Assembly: GCA_029265615.1 (NCBI GenBank) | Contig: JAJUIB010000003.1 | Coordinates: 62,001 to 126,000 of the forward strand | Source of the DNA: Spirochaetota bacterium | GTDB taxonomy: Bacteria > Spirochaetota > Spirochaetia > Treponematales > Rectinemataceae | Length of the DNA stretch: 64,000 nt | Direction of reading: 5' to 3' | Part shown: piece after piece, positions 43,192-50,795 of the stretch | How positions within the stretch are numbered: the first letter of the stretch is position 1 | Layout: the number at the start of each line of letters is the position of its first letter | Notes under the pieces: generated by a model | Database searches by the model: none | What the model saw: only the letters and a program-made list of their open reading frames with translations | What the model was told of the DNA's origin: nothing | Translations under genes and position numbers: made by a program

Positions 43192-43791
43192 TTAGCCGCG
43201 CGCGCGGAGCCCCTCGAGGAGCGCCTTGGCCGCGGCAAGCGTTTCTTCGAGGGAGAAATTGGAATAGAGCGAATTATGAACGGTCGACGACTCGACGAGG
43301 GAAAAAAGCGTGAACGCCATCGCCTGGGGGTTGACGGTTTTAAGCTCTCCCGCCGCGATGCCGTCGGCGATGAGGCGCTCGATCGAAGCCCGGAGCTCGC
43401 GCACCTGTTTGCCCGCGTCGATGGCCGCATGCGGGCTTTCGCGGTTAGGATGGAGGAGAATGTCGAGGATGAGGGTCATCCGATCCTTTTCTTCGACGGC
43501 TTTGCGGACGAGGAGGCCGAGAAGGGTTTCGAGCTTGTCCGCCGGGCCTAGACGCGGATCGTCGATGACCGCCTTCGTCATCCGCTCAAGGCGCCCAAAC
43601 ACCTCTTCGAGCGTGTAGACGAATATTTCTTCTTTGTTACGGAAGTACTTATAGATGGTCGTGCGTCCGAAGCCGCAGAGTTCCGCGATCTTCGAGAGGT
43701 TCGCCTCGTGAAAGCCATCCCGGACGAAGACCGTGACCGCCTTGGCGGCGATTTCGCTTCGGCGTTCGTCGTAATCGACGATTTTGGGCAT
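43192..43791 (-). CDS. TetR-family repressor
   Basis: 199 residues from the ATG at 43791, with GAGGAG 8 nt upstream; an in-frame start ten codons earlier lacks support. The HTH lies at residues ~25-50 (LSKIAELCGFGRTTIYKYFRNKEEIF, split here), followed by an all-helical ligand and dimer domain. Its gene precedes the MATE exporter and its promoter carries a palindrome, so it is very likely an auto-repressor that is released by an exported compound. Confidence 0.92.
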   Translation of the reverse strand: MPKIVDYDERRSEIAAKAVTVFVRDGFHEANLSKIAELCGFGRTTIYKYFRNKEEIFVYTLEEVFGRLERMTKAVIDDPRLGPADKLETLLGLLVRKAVEEKDRMTLILDILLHPNRESPHAAIDAGKQVRELRASIERLIADGIAAGELKTVNPQAMAFTLFSLVESSTVHNSLYSNFSLEETLAAAKALLEGLRARG

Positions 43792-43823
43792 TTGCGGAAC
43801 TCCTCGCGATGATTGTGTCACCC

Positions 43824-43852
43824 ATAGTAGGCTACTACGACATCAATGTCAA
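43824..43852 (-). promoter_or_regulatory. TetR-MATE promoter with operator palindrome
   Basis: On the minus strand, TTGACA (43852-43847), a 17-nt spacer, then TACTAT (43829-43824), a near-consensus sigma-70 promoter. The palindrome TAGTAG-G-CTACTA (43825-43837) covers the -10, and a second short repeat GACAT-CA-ATGTC (43839-43850) covers the -35, as expected for TetR binding. Confidence 0.82.
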
Positions 43853-43957
43853 TAAACGCGCCCTTGCGCAAAGTCCGCCCATAGAGTAAGGTTTGCTTGA
43901 AAATACATCGCAAAATACGGCCAGCCATCGGATGGATGGCCTACCTCGGGAGCGCCC

Positions 43958-44893
43958 ATGATTCGCGTCGCCCTTTCGTCTATTGCATGTCTGAACCGCA
44001 GCCCCGCCGAGGCGCTTCGGCTTGTCGCCGCTGCGCGCCTTGATGGCATTGAGTGGGGAGAGGCGGCGGATGACCCGCGCGGTGCCGAAGCGCTCCTCAT
44101 GGATACCCTGCGCGCGGGTGCGACGGTCGCCTCGTTTGCGCCGATCTTTAGGCTCCATGGCGAGAGCGGGGCGATCTATCCATTCGAACACCAGCTCGAA
44201 CGCGCCCTGCGCCTTCAGGCGCCCATCCTCCGCGTATATGCGGGGACAGTGTCCGCGTGCCGTCTTGGTGCGGAAGGCCGCGCGCTTCTTGCGGATGAGC
44301 TTCGCCGCCTGGCCGACCTTGCCGCCCGCCGTGGCGTCACCCTCTGCCTTTCGTTTGGCAAGAACACGAGCCTCGACTCGTACGAATCCGCACTCCTCCT
44401 CCTCGATGCCGTGAACCACCCCTTTGTCCGCCTTGCCTGGGAACCGCTTCCCGGATCAAGCGAGGCCGAGGCGAGCGCCGCGCTTGAGGCGGCGGGAGCG
44501 GGTATCCTGCTCGCAAAGCGCCGCGAACGCTCTGGCGTCTGCCGAGAACCGCTTGCGGCGGAAGCGGCGGAGTGGCGCCGACGTTTTGCTGCCTTTCTTT
44601 CAGGGGGAGATCCCAAAATGAGCCGGTTTGTGCTCCTCGGCAGTCTCGGCGCATCGAGCGAAGGGGCTCTTACGGAGGACGCGGCGTTTTTAAGCGGCCT
44701 TGCGGCCGAGTTCGAGGCGGAGCGTGTTGCCGCCGAGGCGGACGCGCGTGCGGCAAGCCGCAGGACTCTGGCACCGGAGCGTCCGCCTGAGCTGCGGCGG
44801 TGCCGTGAAAGCTCGGCCGTGACCGCTGGGTTTGCCGCCCAGATCTGGCCGGCCGCTGACAGCGCATTTGTAGCCGCCGTAAACGCACCATAA
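43958..44893 (+). CDS. Xylose-isomerase-like TIM-barrel protein
   Basis: 311 residues, soluble. The first half follows the AP-endonuclease-2/sugar-isomerase pattern: strand VALSSIACL, helix AEALRLVAAARLDGIEWGE, then LRVYAG and the LADLAARRGVTLCLSF strand-helix. The metal ligands of true isomerases (Glu/Asp/His series) are not evident to me, so substrate and activity are open. After about residue 235 it becomes Ala/Glu/Arg-rich with low complexity. GGGAG lies 6 nt before the ATG. Confidence 0.6.
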   Translation: MIRVALSSIACLNRSPAEALRLVAAARLDGIEWGEAADDPRGAEALLMDTLRAGATVASFAPIFRLHGESGAIYPFEHQLERALRLQAPILRVYAGTVSACRLGAEGRALLADELRRLADLAARRGVTLCLSFGKNTSLDSYESALLLLDAVNHPFVRLAWEPLPGSSEAEASAALEAAGAGILLAKRRERSGVCREPLAAEAAEWRRRFAAFLSGGDPKMSRFVLLGSLGASSEGALTEDAAFLSGLAAEFEAERVAAEADARAASRRTLAPERPPELRRCRESSAVTAGFAAQIWPAADSAFVAAVNAP

Positions 44894-44930
44894 ACCGCGC
44901 GGGACGCGCCTGTCCTTGAGAGCTTCCTCC

Positions 44931-45776
44931 TTAGTGCTCCGCCCGTTTTGCCTCTTCCCACAACTCGTCCATGAGCCGCATTTCGCCCGCGGAAAGCTCG
45001 CGCCCCTGTTCCGCCATGCGCCGCTCGACATGGCGGAACCGGCGCGTGAATTTCTCGTTCGTGCGGCTTAAGGCGAGCGCCGGATCGACGCCAAGCCAGC
45101 GCGCGAGATTGACGATGGAAAAGAGGAGGTCGCCTATTTCCGCTTCGAGCGCCGCGTGATCGCCCGATCGCGCGGCCGCCTCGCAGGCAGCTTCGGCCTC
45201 TGCAAGTTCCTCGCGCGCCTTTGCCCAGACCTCTTCGGAGCGCGGCCAATCGAAGCCGACCTTCGCCGCTTTTTTCTGGACCTTGTAGGCGCGTTCAAGC
45301 GGCGGCAAGGCGCGCGGCACCTCGTCGAGGATTGAGTTCTTGGGCCTTCGGCCTTCGACCTTCTCCTTGATCTCCTGCCATTGCTTAAGGACCTTGTCGG
45401 GGGTCTCGGCCTTCGCGTCGCCGAACACATGCGGGTGGCGCCGTATGAGCTTTTCGGCGATGCCGTCGAGCGCTTCGTCCACGCGGAACTCACCCGCCTC
45501 TTCGTGCATGTATGAGATCATGGTCGCAAGGAGGAAAAGATCGCCGGCTTCCTCGCGGATGTGTTCCGCGTCGCCTTCGTCGATCGCTTCGATGAGTTCG
45601 TAGGTTTCCTCGACGAGGCCGCCGCGGAGGCTCCGGGGCGTCTGTTCCCGATCCCAGGGACAGCCGTCCGGTGCGCGGAGCCGCGCGACGACCCGGTAGA
45701 GTTCGGCGAAGGCCGTGCCTGCGCGCGCCGCCGCGCCTTCCGGGGGCGCACCCTGAGTCTCACCGCGTGCGCTCAT
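44931..45776 (-). CDS. mazG: Nucleoside triphosphate pyrophosphohydrolase MazG
   Basis: Hydrolyses (d)NTPs to monophosphate and PPi, cleaning the nucleotide pool. 281 residues with two MazG domains. The first has LRAPDGCPWDREQTPRSLR and EETYELIEAID...REEAGDLFLLATMISYMHEE (split); the second has the EAEIGDLLFSIVNLARWLG segment, the EExxD-type metal motifs. ATG overlaps the stop of the upstream lipoprotein gene (ATGA), so it is translationally coupled to it. Confidence 0.93.
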   Translation of the reverse strand: MSARGETQGAPPEGAAARAGTAFAELYRVVARLRAPDGCPWDREQTPRSLRGGLVEETYELIEAIDEGDAEHIREEAGDLFLLATMISYMHEEAGEFRVDEALDGIAEKLIRRHPHVFGDAKAETPDKVLKQWQEIKEKVEGRRPKNSILDEVPRALPPLERAYKVQKKAAKVGFDWPRSEEVWAKAREELAEAEAACEAAARSGDHAALEAEIGDLLFSIVNLARWLGVDPALALSRTNEKFTRRFRHVERRMAEQGRELSAGEMRLMDELWEEAKRAEH

Positions 45777-47587
45777 TCGCTTATCCCTCCCGATCCTGAA
45801 GATTTGATCGTTGCAAAAAGCCCGAATGCGGCGGCGAAGTCCCCGGCGGGGAGCATGAAGCCCGTTTCGAGGCGAGAAGCGCCCGCTCTGCCCTCGAGTG
45901 CGAGATAGCTGTACCAGTTGCTAAAGCCCGCAGGATCGAAGGCGCTCCCCTGCCCCGCGGGCAATGCCTTCACGATCATGCCCGCAAGGCGCCGCATCGA
46001 GAGCGAGCCGATGAGCTGCACTCGGGCAGGAAGCTGTTTTGAAAATGACACAAACGTGGGGTCGGCTGCTATCGCGTGCGGCGCGGCGGCTCGGTCGGCA
46101 AGGGCTTTGAGCTCGGCGGGACTGCCGAGGCTTATCACGATGCGGCCTTTGGATGTCGCATACCGCAGCGTGAAAAGCCGCGCCACCGCTTCAAGTGCGG
46201 CCCGGGCGGCCTCGGCGCTTTCGCCCTGGGCGCCGAACTTTGCCTCGTCGATGATCCGCAGGGAGAAGCCGAGCTCGCCATAGGCGAAGGCGCCCTCCTT
46301 TTTGTCCGTGTGGGCAAGCTCCATGGACATGCCAAAGAGCTCGGAAAACTGCGAAAGGATGGCCGCAAGCTCGGGATCCTGTGCCATGTTCTGCACGAGC
46401 TTCCGGTACTGTGCCTCGTCCTTGACCTCCTGGAAGGCCTCAAGCCGAAGGGCGAAGGCCGTGGCGAGGGCCTCAGACAGGGCCTGGCCATCGCCCGTGG
46501 CGGAGTCGAGAGCCGCGATTACCGCAGGATCGATGTCGAGATCGAAAGAGGCGGCCCCGCGGGGTCCTGAGAGTGCGCTCCATTTGGCCATGAGTGCCGC
46601 GTAGCGTTCGACGAGCGTGGCGAGTTTTTGTCCCTCGTCACCCGCCTGGCCTACGAGGCCGGAAGACAGCAGTTTGAGGTAGAGCGCGGAGAGCTCGGTA
46701 GCGACCGTCGGCTCGATCGACCATGCGTAGCCGTAGAGCGCCTCGGCGGAGACCTGGCCGGCCCACTCGAGGGCCGATGGCGCAAGCGCCGCGCGGGCGA
46801 AGAGTTTTTCCATCGAAGCCCCCGCAAGCGCGTTGGCGCCTATGCGAACAAGGAGCCCCTCGGAGGAGAATACGAGCGCCGCGTCGGCGGAGCCGAGCTC
46901 GGCGAGGAGGCTGAGCGCCCCGTTTTCAAGCGCCTTGAGCGCCGTGTCGCGGCTGGCCATGCCGCCTGAGCCGACGAGGCGGCGCACCTCGGCTTTTATC
47001 GCCTCGAAATCGTTTGTCGCAAGACGCTTGAGCGCCACAGGATCCGCCCAGATTTTGAGCGCATTGGCCGGATAGCGGGCAAGTTCCTTGAGGTCGCGCG
47101 CTTCCTTCGGGGGGAAGGAGAGGGGATACGATTCGTCCCCGAAGATGACATAGCCTTCTTTTTTCGCCTGGTAGAGAAGTTGGAATCTATCCCCCGCCAA
47201 TGATCTGAGCGCATCGATGTTCTGGCCGCGGTAGGGGAGGTACACGAGTGCACGGAGTTCCTTGGAACCTGGTTCGGCGGGGACGAAGGCGACCGCCCAG
47301 GGGCGCGCGGCGTCAAGGCTCTTTTCGATGGCGGCGCGGTTCGGTATCTGGGCGACAAAGGTTTCGAGCTCGCCTCCGGCTATGGTCGCCACCCTCGCGG
47401 ATGTCCAGAACCGTTCAAGTGCGGCGTAGAGCTGTGCCGGTTTTTCAGCGACGAGGGCGATGGCGGCATCCTTGGGGATGAGCGAAACGACCGGCCCTGC
47501 GGGACTTCCTTCGACACAGGCGGAAGACAAGAGGGCTACGAGTGCGAAGAGGGGGAGGAGCGTGCGTAGGGGCGTAGTTCGGGCCAT
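45773..47587 (-). CDS. Large putative lipoprotein of unknown function
   Basis: 604 residues from the ATG at 47587 (AGGCGG 5 nt upstream; a GTG two codons earlier is possible). The signal peptide ends in a lipobox LSSAC at about residue 25, so the protein should be membrane-anchored outside the cytoplasm. The rest is mixed alpha/beta and soluble. It resembles DUF3352-like substrate-less exported proteins (VSLIPKDAAIALVAEKPAQLYAAL at the N-terminus), but I cannot assign a function. Overlaps mazG by 4 nt. Confidence 0.75.
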   Translation of the reverse strand: MARTTPLRTLLPLFALVALLSSACVEGSPAGPVVSLIPKDAAIALVAEKPAQLYAALERFWTSARVATIAGGELETFVAQIPNRAAIEKSLDAARPWAVAFVPAEPGSKELRALVYLPYRGQNIDALRSLAGDRFQLLYQAKKEGYVIFGDESYPLSFPPKEARDLKELARYPANALKIWADPVALKRLATNDFEAIKAEVRRLVGSGGMASRDTALKALENGALSLLAELGSADAALVFSSEGLLVRIGANALAGASMEKLFARAALAPSALEWAGQVSAEALYGYAWSIEPTVATELSALYLKLLSSGLVGQAGDEGQKLATLVERYAALMAKWSALSGPRGAASFDLDIDPAVIAALDSATGDGQALSEALATAFALRLEAFQEVKDEAQYRKLVQNMAQDPELAAILSQFSELFGMSMELAHTDKKEGAFAYGELGFSLRIIDEAKFGAQGESAEAARAALEAVARLFTLRYATSKGRIVISLGSPAELKALADRAAAPHAIAADPTFVSFSKQLPARVQLIGSLSMRRLAGMIVKALPAGQGSAFDPAGFSNWYSYLALEGRAGASRLETGFMLPAGDFAAAFGLFATIKSSGSGGISE

Positions 47588-47707
47588 GGACACCGCCTTG
47601 CGGGGTTGGGATGACCGTCACTATATACCACCGGCGCGGGGTTTGCGGATAGACGCGTGCGGCACCTAGAATAGAAATGACGAAAGCTGGCCTCGGGGGA
47701 GGGAAGC

Positions 47708-48289
47708 GTGAGCGAGCAGTATGACGTATACCTCATGGGTGTTGTGGGCCAAGGGGTGGGCTTTCTTGCCTCGATACTGCTCCGTGCCGCGCGGCATGCG
47801 GGGCTCTCCGCGCAGGGCTTGCTCCTTCCTCTTTTGTCCTCCGGCGTAGAGGCGCATGCTGTGCGCCTTAGCTCCACCAAAGCCCTTGGCTCTGCCAGCG
47901 CCGCCGATTTTGTCGGCGCACTCCCCACCTCGGCCGACCTCGTGCTCGCGCTCGAACGAGGCGAGGCGCTCCGTGCGGCCCGGGGGCCGCTCAAGGAGGG
48001 GGGCGTCCTTGCCTGGTACGACGCGGTCGCCCCTCGCCCGGATACGCAGCATGAGACGACCGTGCGCGCTGCCGAGGTGGAAGAGGCCTGCGGTGTGAAG
48101 GGCGCCCGCGCGATCATGGTCTATCTCGAAAAGTTGCCCGCTCCCCGCATGGAGGGTGTCGCCCTGCTTGCCACGCTCGCCGAACTCGGCCTTCCTCCCG
48201 GCATCCGCCGTGAACATCTCGCGGCCGCCTTAAAGGAACTCCTTCCGGGCGATGTCCTTGATCTCCACCTTGCCCTTCTTGAGCCCTGA
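47708..48289 (+). CDS. Orphan 2-oxoacid oxidoreductase gamma-subunit-like protein
   Basis: 193 residues from a GTG start with GGGGAGGGA upstream. The fold signature MGVVGQGVGFLASILLRAAR matches the gamma or beta subunit of pyruvate/indolepyruvate:ferredoxin oxidoreductases (usually GVGGQGV). The usual next motif (MAQRGG) is replaced by SSGVEAHAVRL. The helix-strand ADLVLALERGEALRAARG continues the family pattern. No alpha, beta or ferredoxin subunit lies nearby, so either the partners are elsewhere or the protein has another role. Confidence 0.65.
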   Translation: MSEQYDVYLMGVVGQGVGFLASILLRAARHAGLSAQGLLLPLLSSGVEAHAVRLSSTKALGSASAADFVGALPTSADLVLALERGEALRAARGPLKEGGVLAWYDAVAPRPDTQHETTVRAAEVEEACGVKGARAIMVYLEKLPAPRMEGVALLATLAELGLPPGIRREHLAAALKELLPGDVLDLHLALLEP

Positions 48290-48312
48290 TAGAACCTTTA
48301 CCGCAAAGCCTT

Positions 48313-49029
48313 CTATTCGGCGACCTCGTATCGTGTGGCAAGCGCCAAAAGCGCAGCACGGTCGGGAACGCCGAGCTTTTGATAGGCGCGGGAGAGCGTG
48401 TTGCGGACGGTGGAATCCGACACCGAGTATTCTGCGGCGATTTCCTTGGGGGTAAGGCCTTTGATGAGCGCAAGGACGTAGGTCTTTTCCGCAGCCGAGA
48501 GGCCCTTGTCCGCAAGTGAGAGCCGCTCTTTTGGTTCTTTCAGGTAGACCATGATCTTTTCCTGATACGCGAAGTAGAGCATGAGGAGAAAGGCCGTGAT
48601 AAAAAAGACGGGCATGAGGGCATTTATCAAGCCACCAGTGCTCTGCAAAGCTTTGATGATTTCCCATACGTATAAGTATGCAAGGGAAATAATCAGCTTT
48701 GAAACGCGATGGCGGTTGAAAAAACCCAGCCGGAACAGCAGGAGCATGGCTATGACGAATGCTCCAAGACCATAAAATGACTCCCCCTGAAGAATCGAAA
48801 TAGGAGCCATGATGAGGAACATAAGGGGCTGGAGCCACTGAAGGATGGCGTAAAAGGCGCTTAGGAAAAAAGCGCCAGCCATCCCTAGGAGAAGCCAATT
48901 TGCTCCACTGGTAAAAAGCCGGGTTATGGCACTGGGGCTTTCCACCATATATTTTATTCCATTGAGCAGGTATCCCATAGAGAAAATGACGCCTAGAAAT
49001 ATACCGGTTGTTCTAAGTTGTGGCTTCAT
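48313..49029 (-). CDS. Membrane-bound LuxR-type regulator
   Basis: 238 residues. The first ~165 contain about six hydrophobic segments (for example GIFLGVIFSMGYLLNGIKYM and LINALMPVFFITAFLLMLYF). The cytosolic C-terminus (residues ~178-238) is a LuxR HTH: SAAEKTYVLALIKGLTPKEI and YSVSDSTVRNTLSRAYQKLG. No phosphoacceptor domain, so it is a one-component membrane sensor. Base composition is lower than that of its neighbours. The ATG overlaps the preceding gene by 4 nt (ATGA). Confidence 0.85.
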   Translation of the reverse strand: MKPQLRTTGIFLGVIFSMGYLLNGIKYMVESPSAITRLFTSGANWLLLGMAGAFFLSAFYAILQWLQPLMFLIMAPISILQGESFYGLGAFVIAMLLLFRLGFFNRHRVSKLIISLAYLYVWEIIKALQSTGGLINALMPVFFITAFLLMLYFAYQEKIMVYLKEPKERLSLADKGLSAAEKTYVLALIKGLTPKEIAAEYSVSDSTVRNTLSRAYQKLGVPDRAALLALATRYEVAE

Positions 49030-49556
49030 GGATTATCCCAAAATCCCCGAAGTGCCTCGTCGAGTGACATATAAGGATCAAGGGGCGAGGAGGCGGAACG
49101 CAGAGGCGCGGAGAGTTCGCTGGCAATGCGGTCACGGTCCCATGCGCGGGCGAGGAGGGGGTTGTACTCGCTGCTGTGCGCATCTTTGTCGAGATCTTTT
49201 TGGTAGCCGTTTACCATGACGAGGCCAAGAAGGCGCATGCCGCGGTCGATGATCTCTGGATCGCCGCCCTGAAAATCCGCAATGGGGGCAAGGCGTGCAA
49301 GAGGATCGCGGTTGTCGAGGGGGCCGTGATCAAAGACCTGGCGGCAGGAAGGCGCGCTTGCAAGGACAAAGACGGCAAGATGGGCGAGAGCAGTGCGTTC
49401 CGGCTGCTGGCAGGCGGCGACAAAGGGGATGGCAGCGACAAGGCGGGCTGTTTTATTGGCCGCAAGACGCTTCTGTTCCTCGGCGCTGAAACGAAACGCA
49501 CTGGCGATCTGTTCCACCAGTGTGTTCCACTGGGACGCGGTCAGGGTGGCGGACAT
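49026..49556 (-). CDS. Hypothetical protein coupled to the membrane LuxR gene
   Basis: 176 residues from the ATG at 49556, with AAGGAG 5 nt upstream. Helical N-terminus (SATLTASQWNTLVEQIASAF) and a region containing VAACQQPERTALAHLAVFV; no signal peptide or domain that I can name. It is the first gene of a two-gene unit whose second gene encodes the membrane LuxR regulator, so the two may act together. A good promoter lies upstream. Confidence 0.75.
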   Translation of the reverse strand: MSATLTASQWNTLVEQIASAFRFSAEEQKRLAANKTARLVAAIPFVAACQQPERTALAHLAVFVLASAPSCRQVFDHGPLDNRDPLARLAPIADFQGGDPEIIDRGMRLLGLVMVNGYQKDLDKDAHSSEYNPLLARAWDRDRIASELSAPLRSASSPLDPYMSLDEALRGFWDNP

Positions 49557-49581
49557 GGGCGCTCCTTCTCTCAGGAGGTCT

Positions 49582-49609
49582 ATTCTAACAGTATCGACGC
49601 AATCGTCAA
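49582..49609 (-). promoter_or_regulatory. Promoter of the 176-aa/LuxR unit
   Basis: On the minus strand TTGACG (49609-49604), a 16-nt spacer and TAGAAT (49587-49582), 26 nt before the start codon. It is the only plausible promoter in the AT-rich divergent region between this unit and the PTS gene. Confidence 0.6.
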
Positions 49610-49714
49610 TATGTTAAAAATGGAGATTTGTGCGTTTGTCTACGGGACGAGTCTTGTGCACAGCCCTTGCACGGAGAACAGCCTGTCGGCATACTTTTCC
49701 CGCAAGGAGCCCCT

Positions 49715-50206
49715 ATGGCCATACAAGGCTGTCTTGCCACGCTGGTGGAGCGCGGCGGTGTCTATTTCAACGTCGGGGGCGGCACGCCCGCGGCCGCGCT
49801 CCGCGAAACGGTCGAGACGCTGGTTCTTCCCAAAAGCCTCGATCGCGAGCTTCTTCTCAAGGCCATGCTGGAGCGCGAGGCGCTCATGCCGACGGCCATC
49901 GGGCATGGCGTGGCGATTCCTCATCCCCGCAACCCTTTGATCGCCGACGCGGCGGAAGAGCGGGTCGCGGTCGTCTTTCTCAAATCACCTGTTTCGTACA
50001 ACGCGCTCGACCGCAAGCCCGTGACCGTCTTCTTCGTCATCCTTTCGGCGGGTGCCCGGAGCCATCTCGGGGCGCTCGCCGAGATTTCGCATCTCTGTCA
50101 GCGCGCTGAATTTTTGTCCCTTCTTGCGGCCCGGCCTTCGACGGCCGAACTTGTGGCGTTCATCGCCAGGATCGAAGCGGAGTGGGCGCAGTCGATCACG
50201 CCCTGA
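49715..50206 (+). CDS. Orphan PTS EIIA (nitrogen/fructose type)
   Basis: 163 residues from the ATG at 49715, which has AAGGAG 5 nt upstream; longer in-frame forms start in the AT-rich promoter region. An EIIA domain with IGHGVAIPHPRNP near residue 70, where the histidine before Pro-Arg is the phosphorylation site, and GARSHLGALAEISHLCQ near 115. No EIIB, EIIC or HPr gene is adjacent, so a regulatory PtsN-like role is more likely than sugar uptake. Its last 11 nt overlap the convergent rlmE gene. Confidence 0.85.
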   Translation: MAIQGCLATLVERGGVYFNVGGGTPAAALRETVETLVLPKSLDRELLLKAMLEREALMPTAIGHGVAIPHPRNPLIADAAEERVAVVFLKSPVSYNALDRKPVTVFFVILSAGARSHLGALAEISHLCQRAEFLSLLAARPSTAELVAFIARIEAEWAQSITP

Positions 50207-50795
50207 ATCCTGTCGCGACGAGGTAGGTTTCGAACGATTCGGCTCTGCATGCCTGGGGTTTGAAGCCGCGGGCCTGGGTAAAGCGTTGTTTGAGCATATC
50301 GATGAGCGCGCGCTCGGAACCGCCTTGGAATATCTTCACGACGAGCGCGCCGCCTACGGCAAGTGCCTCCTCGCCGTAGGCGATGACCGCCTCGACGATC
50401 GACTCGCTTGCGCCCTGGTCGACGAGGCGGTTGCCGGTGGTCGCGGGCGCGGCATCCGAAAGGACGAGGTCGTAGGGGCCGCGGGCAAGGAGATCGGCCC
50501 GAACCTCCGGGGCGTAGAGGTCTCCTTGGATGAAGTGGAAATTGCCGTAGGGCGGCTGGATGCCGAGGGGGTTGAGATCGACGGCCGCGAGGAAGCCACT
50601 GCCCGCGAGGCGTTTGAGCACCCACAGGCTCCAGGACCCGGGGGCAGCGCCGATGTCGAGAACCCGCGCGCCCTTCTTAAGGAGACGGAATTTCTCGTCG
50701 ATTTCGGCGAGCTTGTAGACCGAACGTGCGGGGTAGCCTTCCTTTTTCGCCTTTTGGGCCCAGAAATCGGGCTTCTCATAACTCGAGGCCGACAT
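50196..50795 (-). CDS. rlmE: 23S rRNA 2'-O-methyltransferase RlmE (FtsJ/RrmJ)
   Basis: Methylates U2552 of the A-loop with S-adenosylmethionine. 199 residues. SAM-binding motif VLDIGAAPGSWS near residue 45, DAAPATTG near 115, VVKIFQGG near 155 and ESFETYLV near the end. Together with the Lys of SVYKLAEI these give the K-D-K-E catalytic set. The start codon shares CATG with the divergent prenyl synthase start; its 3' end overlaps the EIIA gene. Confidence 0.94.
   Translation of the reverse strand: MSASSYEKPDFWAQKAKKEGYPARSVYKLAEIDEKFRLLKKGARVLDIGAAPGSWSLWVLKRLAGSGFLAAVDLNPLGIQPPYGNFHFIQGDLYAPEVRADLLARGPYDLVLSDAAPATTGNRLVDQGASESIVEAVIAYGEEALAVGGALVVKIFQGGSERALIDMLKQRFTQARGFKPQACRAESFETYLVATGFRA

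Noticed and set aside
44215-45249. 344-codon minus-strand open frame over the TIM-barrel gene
   Set aside because: Arg/Ala-rich shadow crossing the mazG end in a wrong frame.
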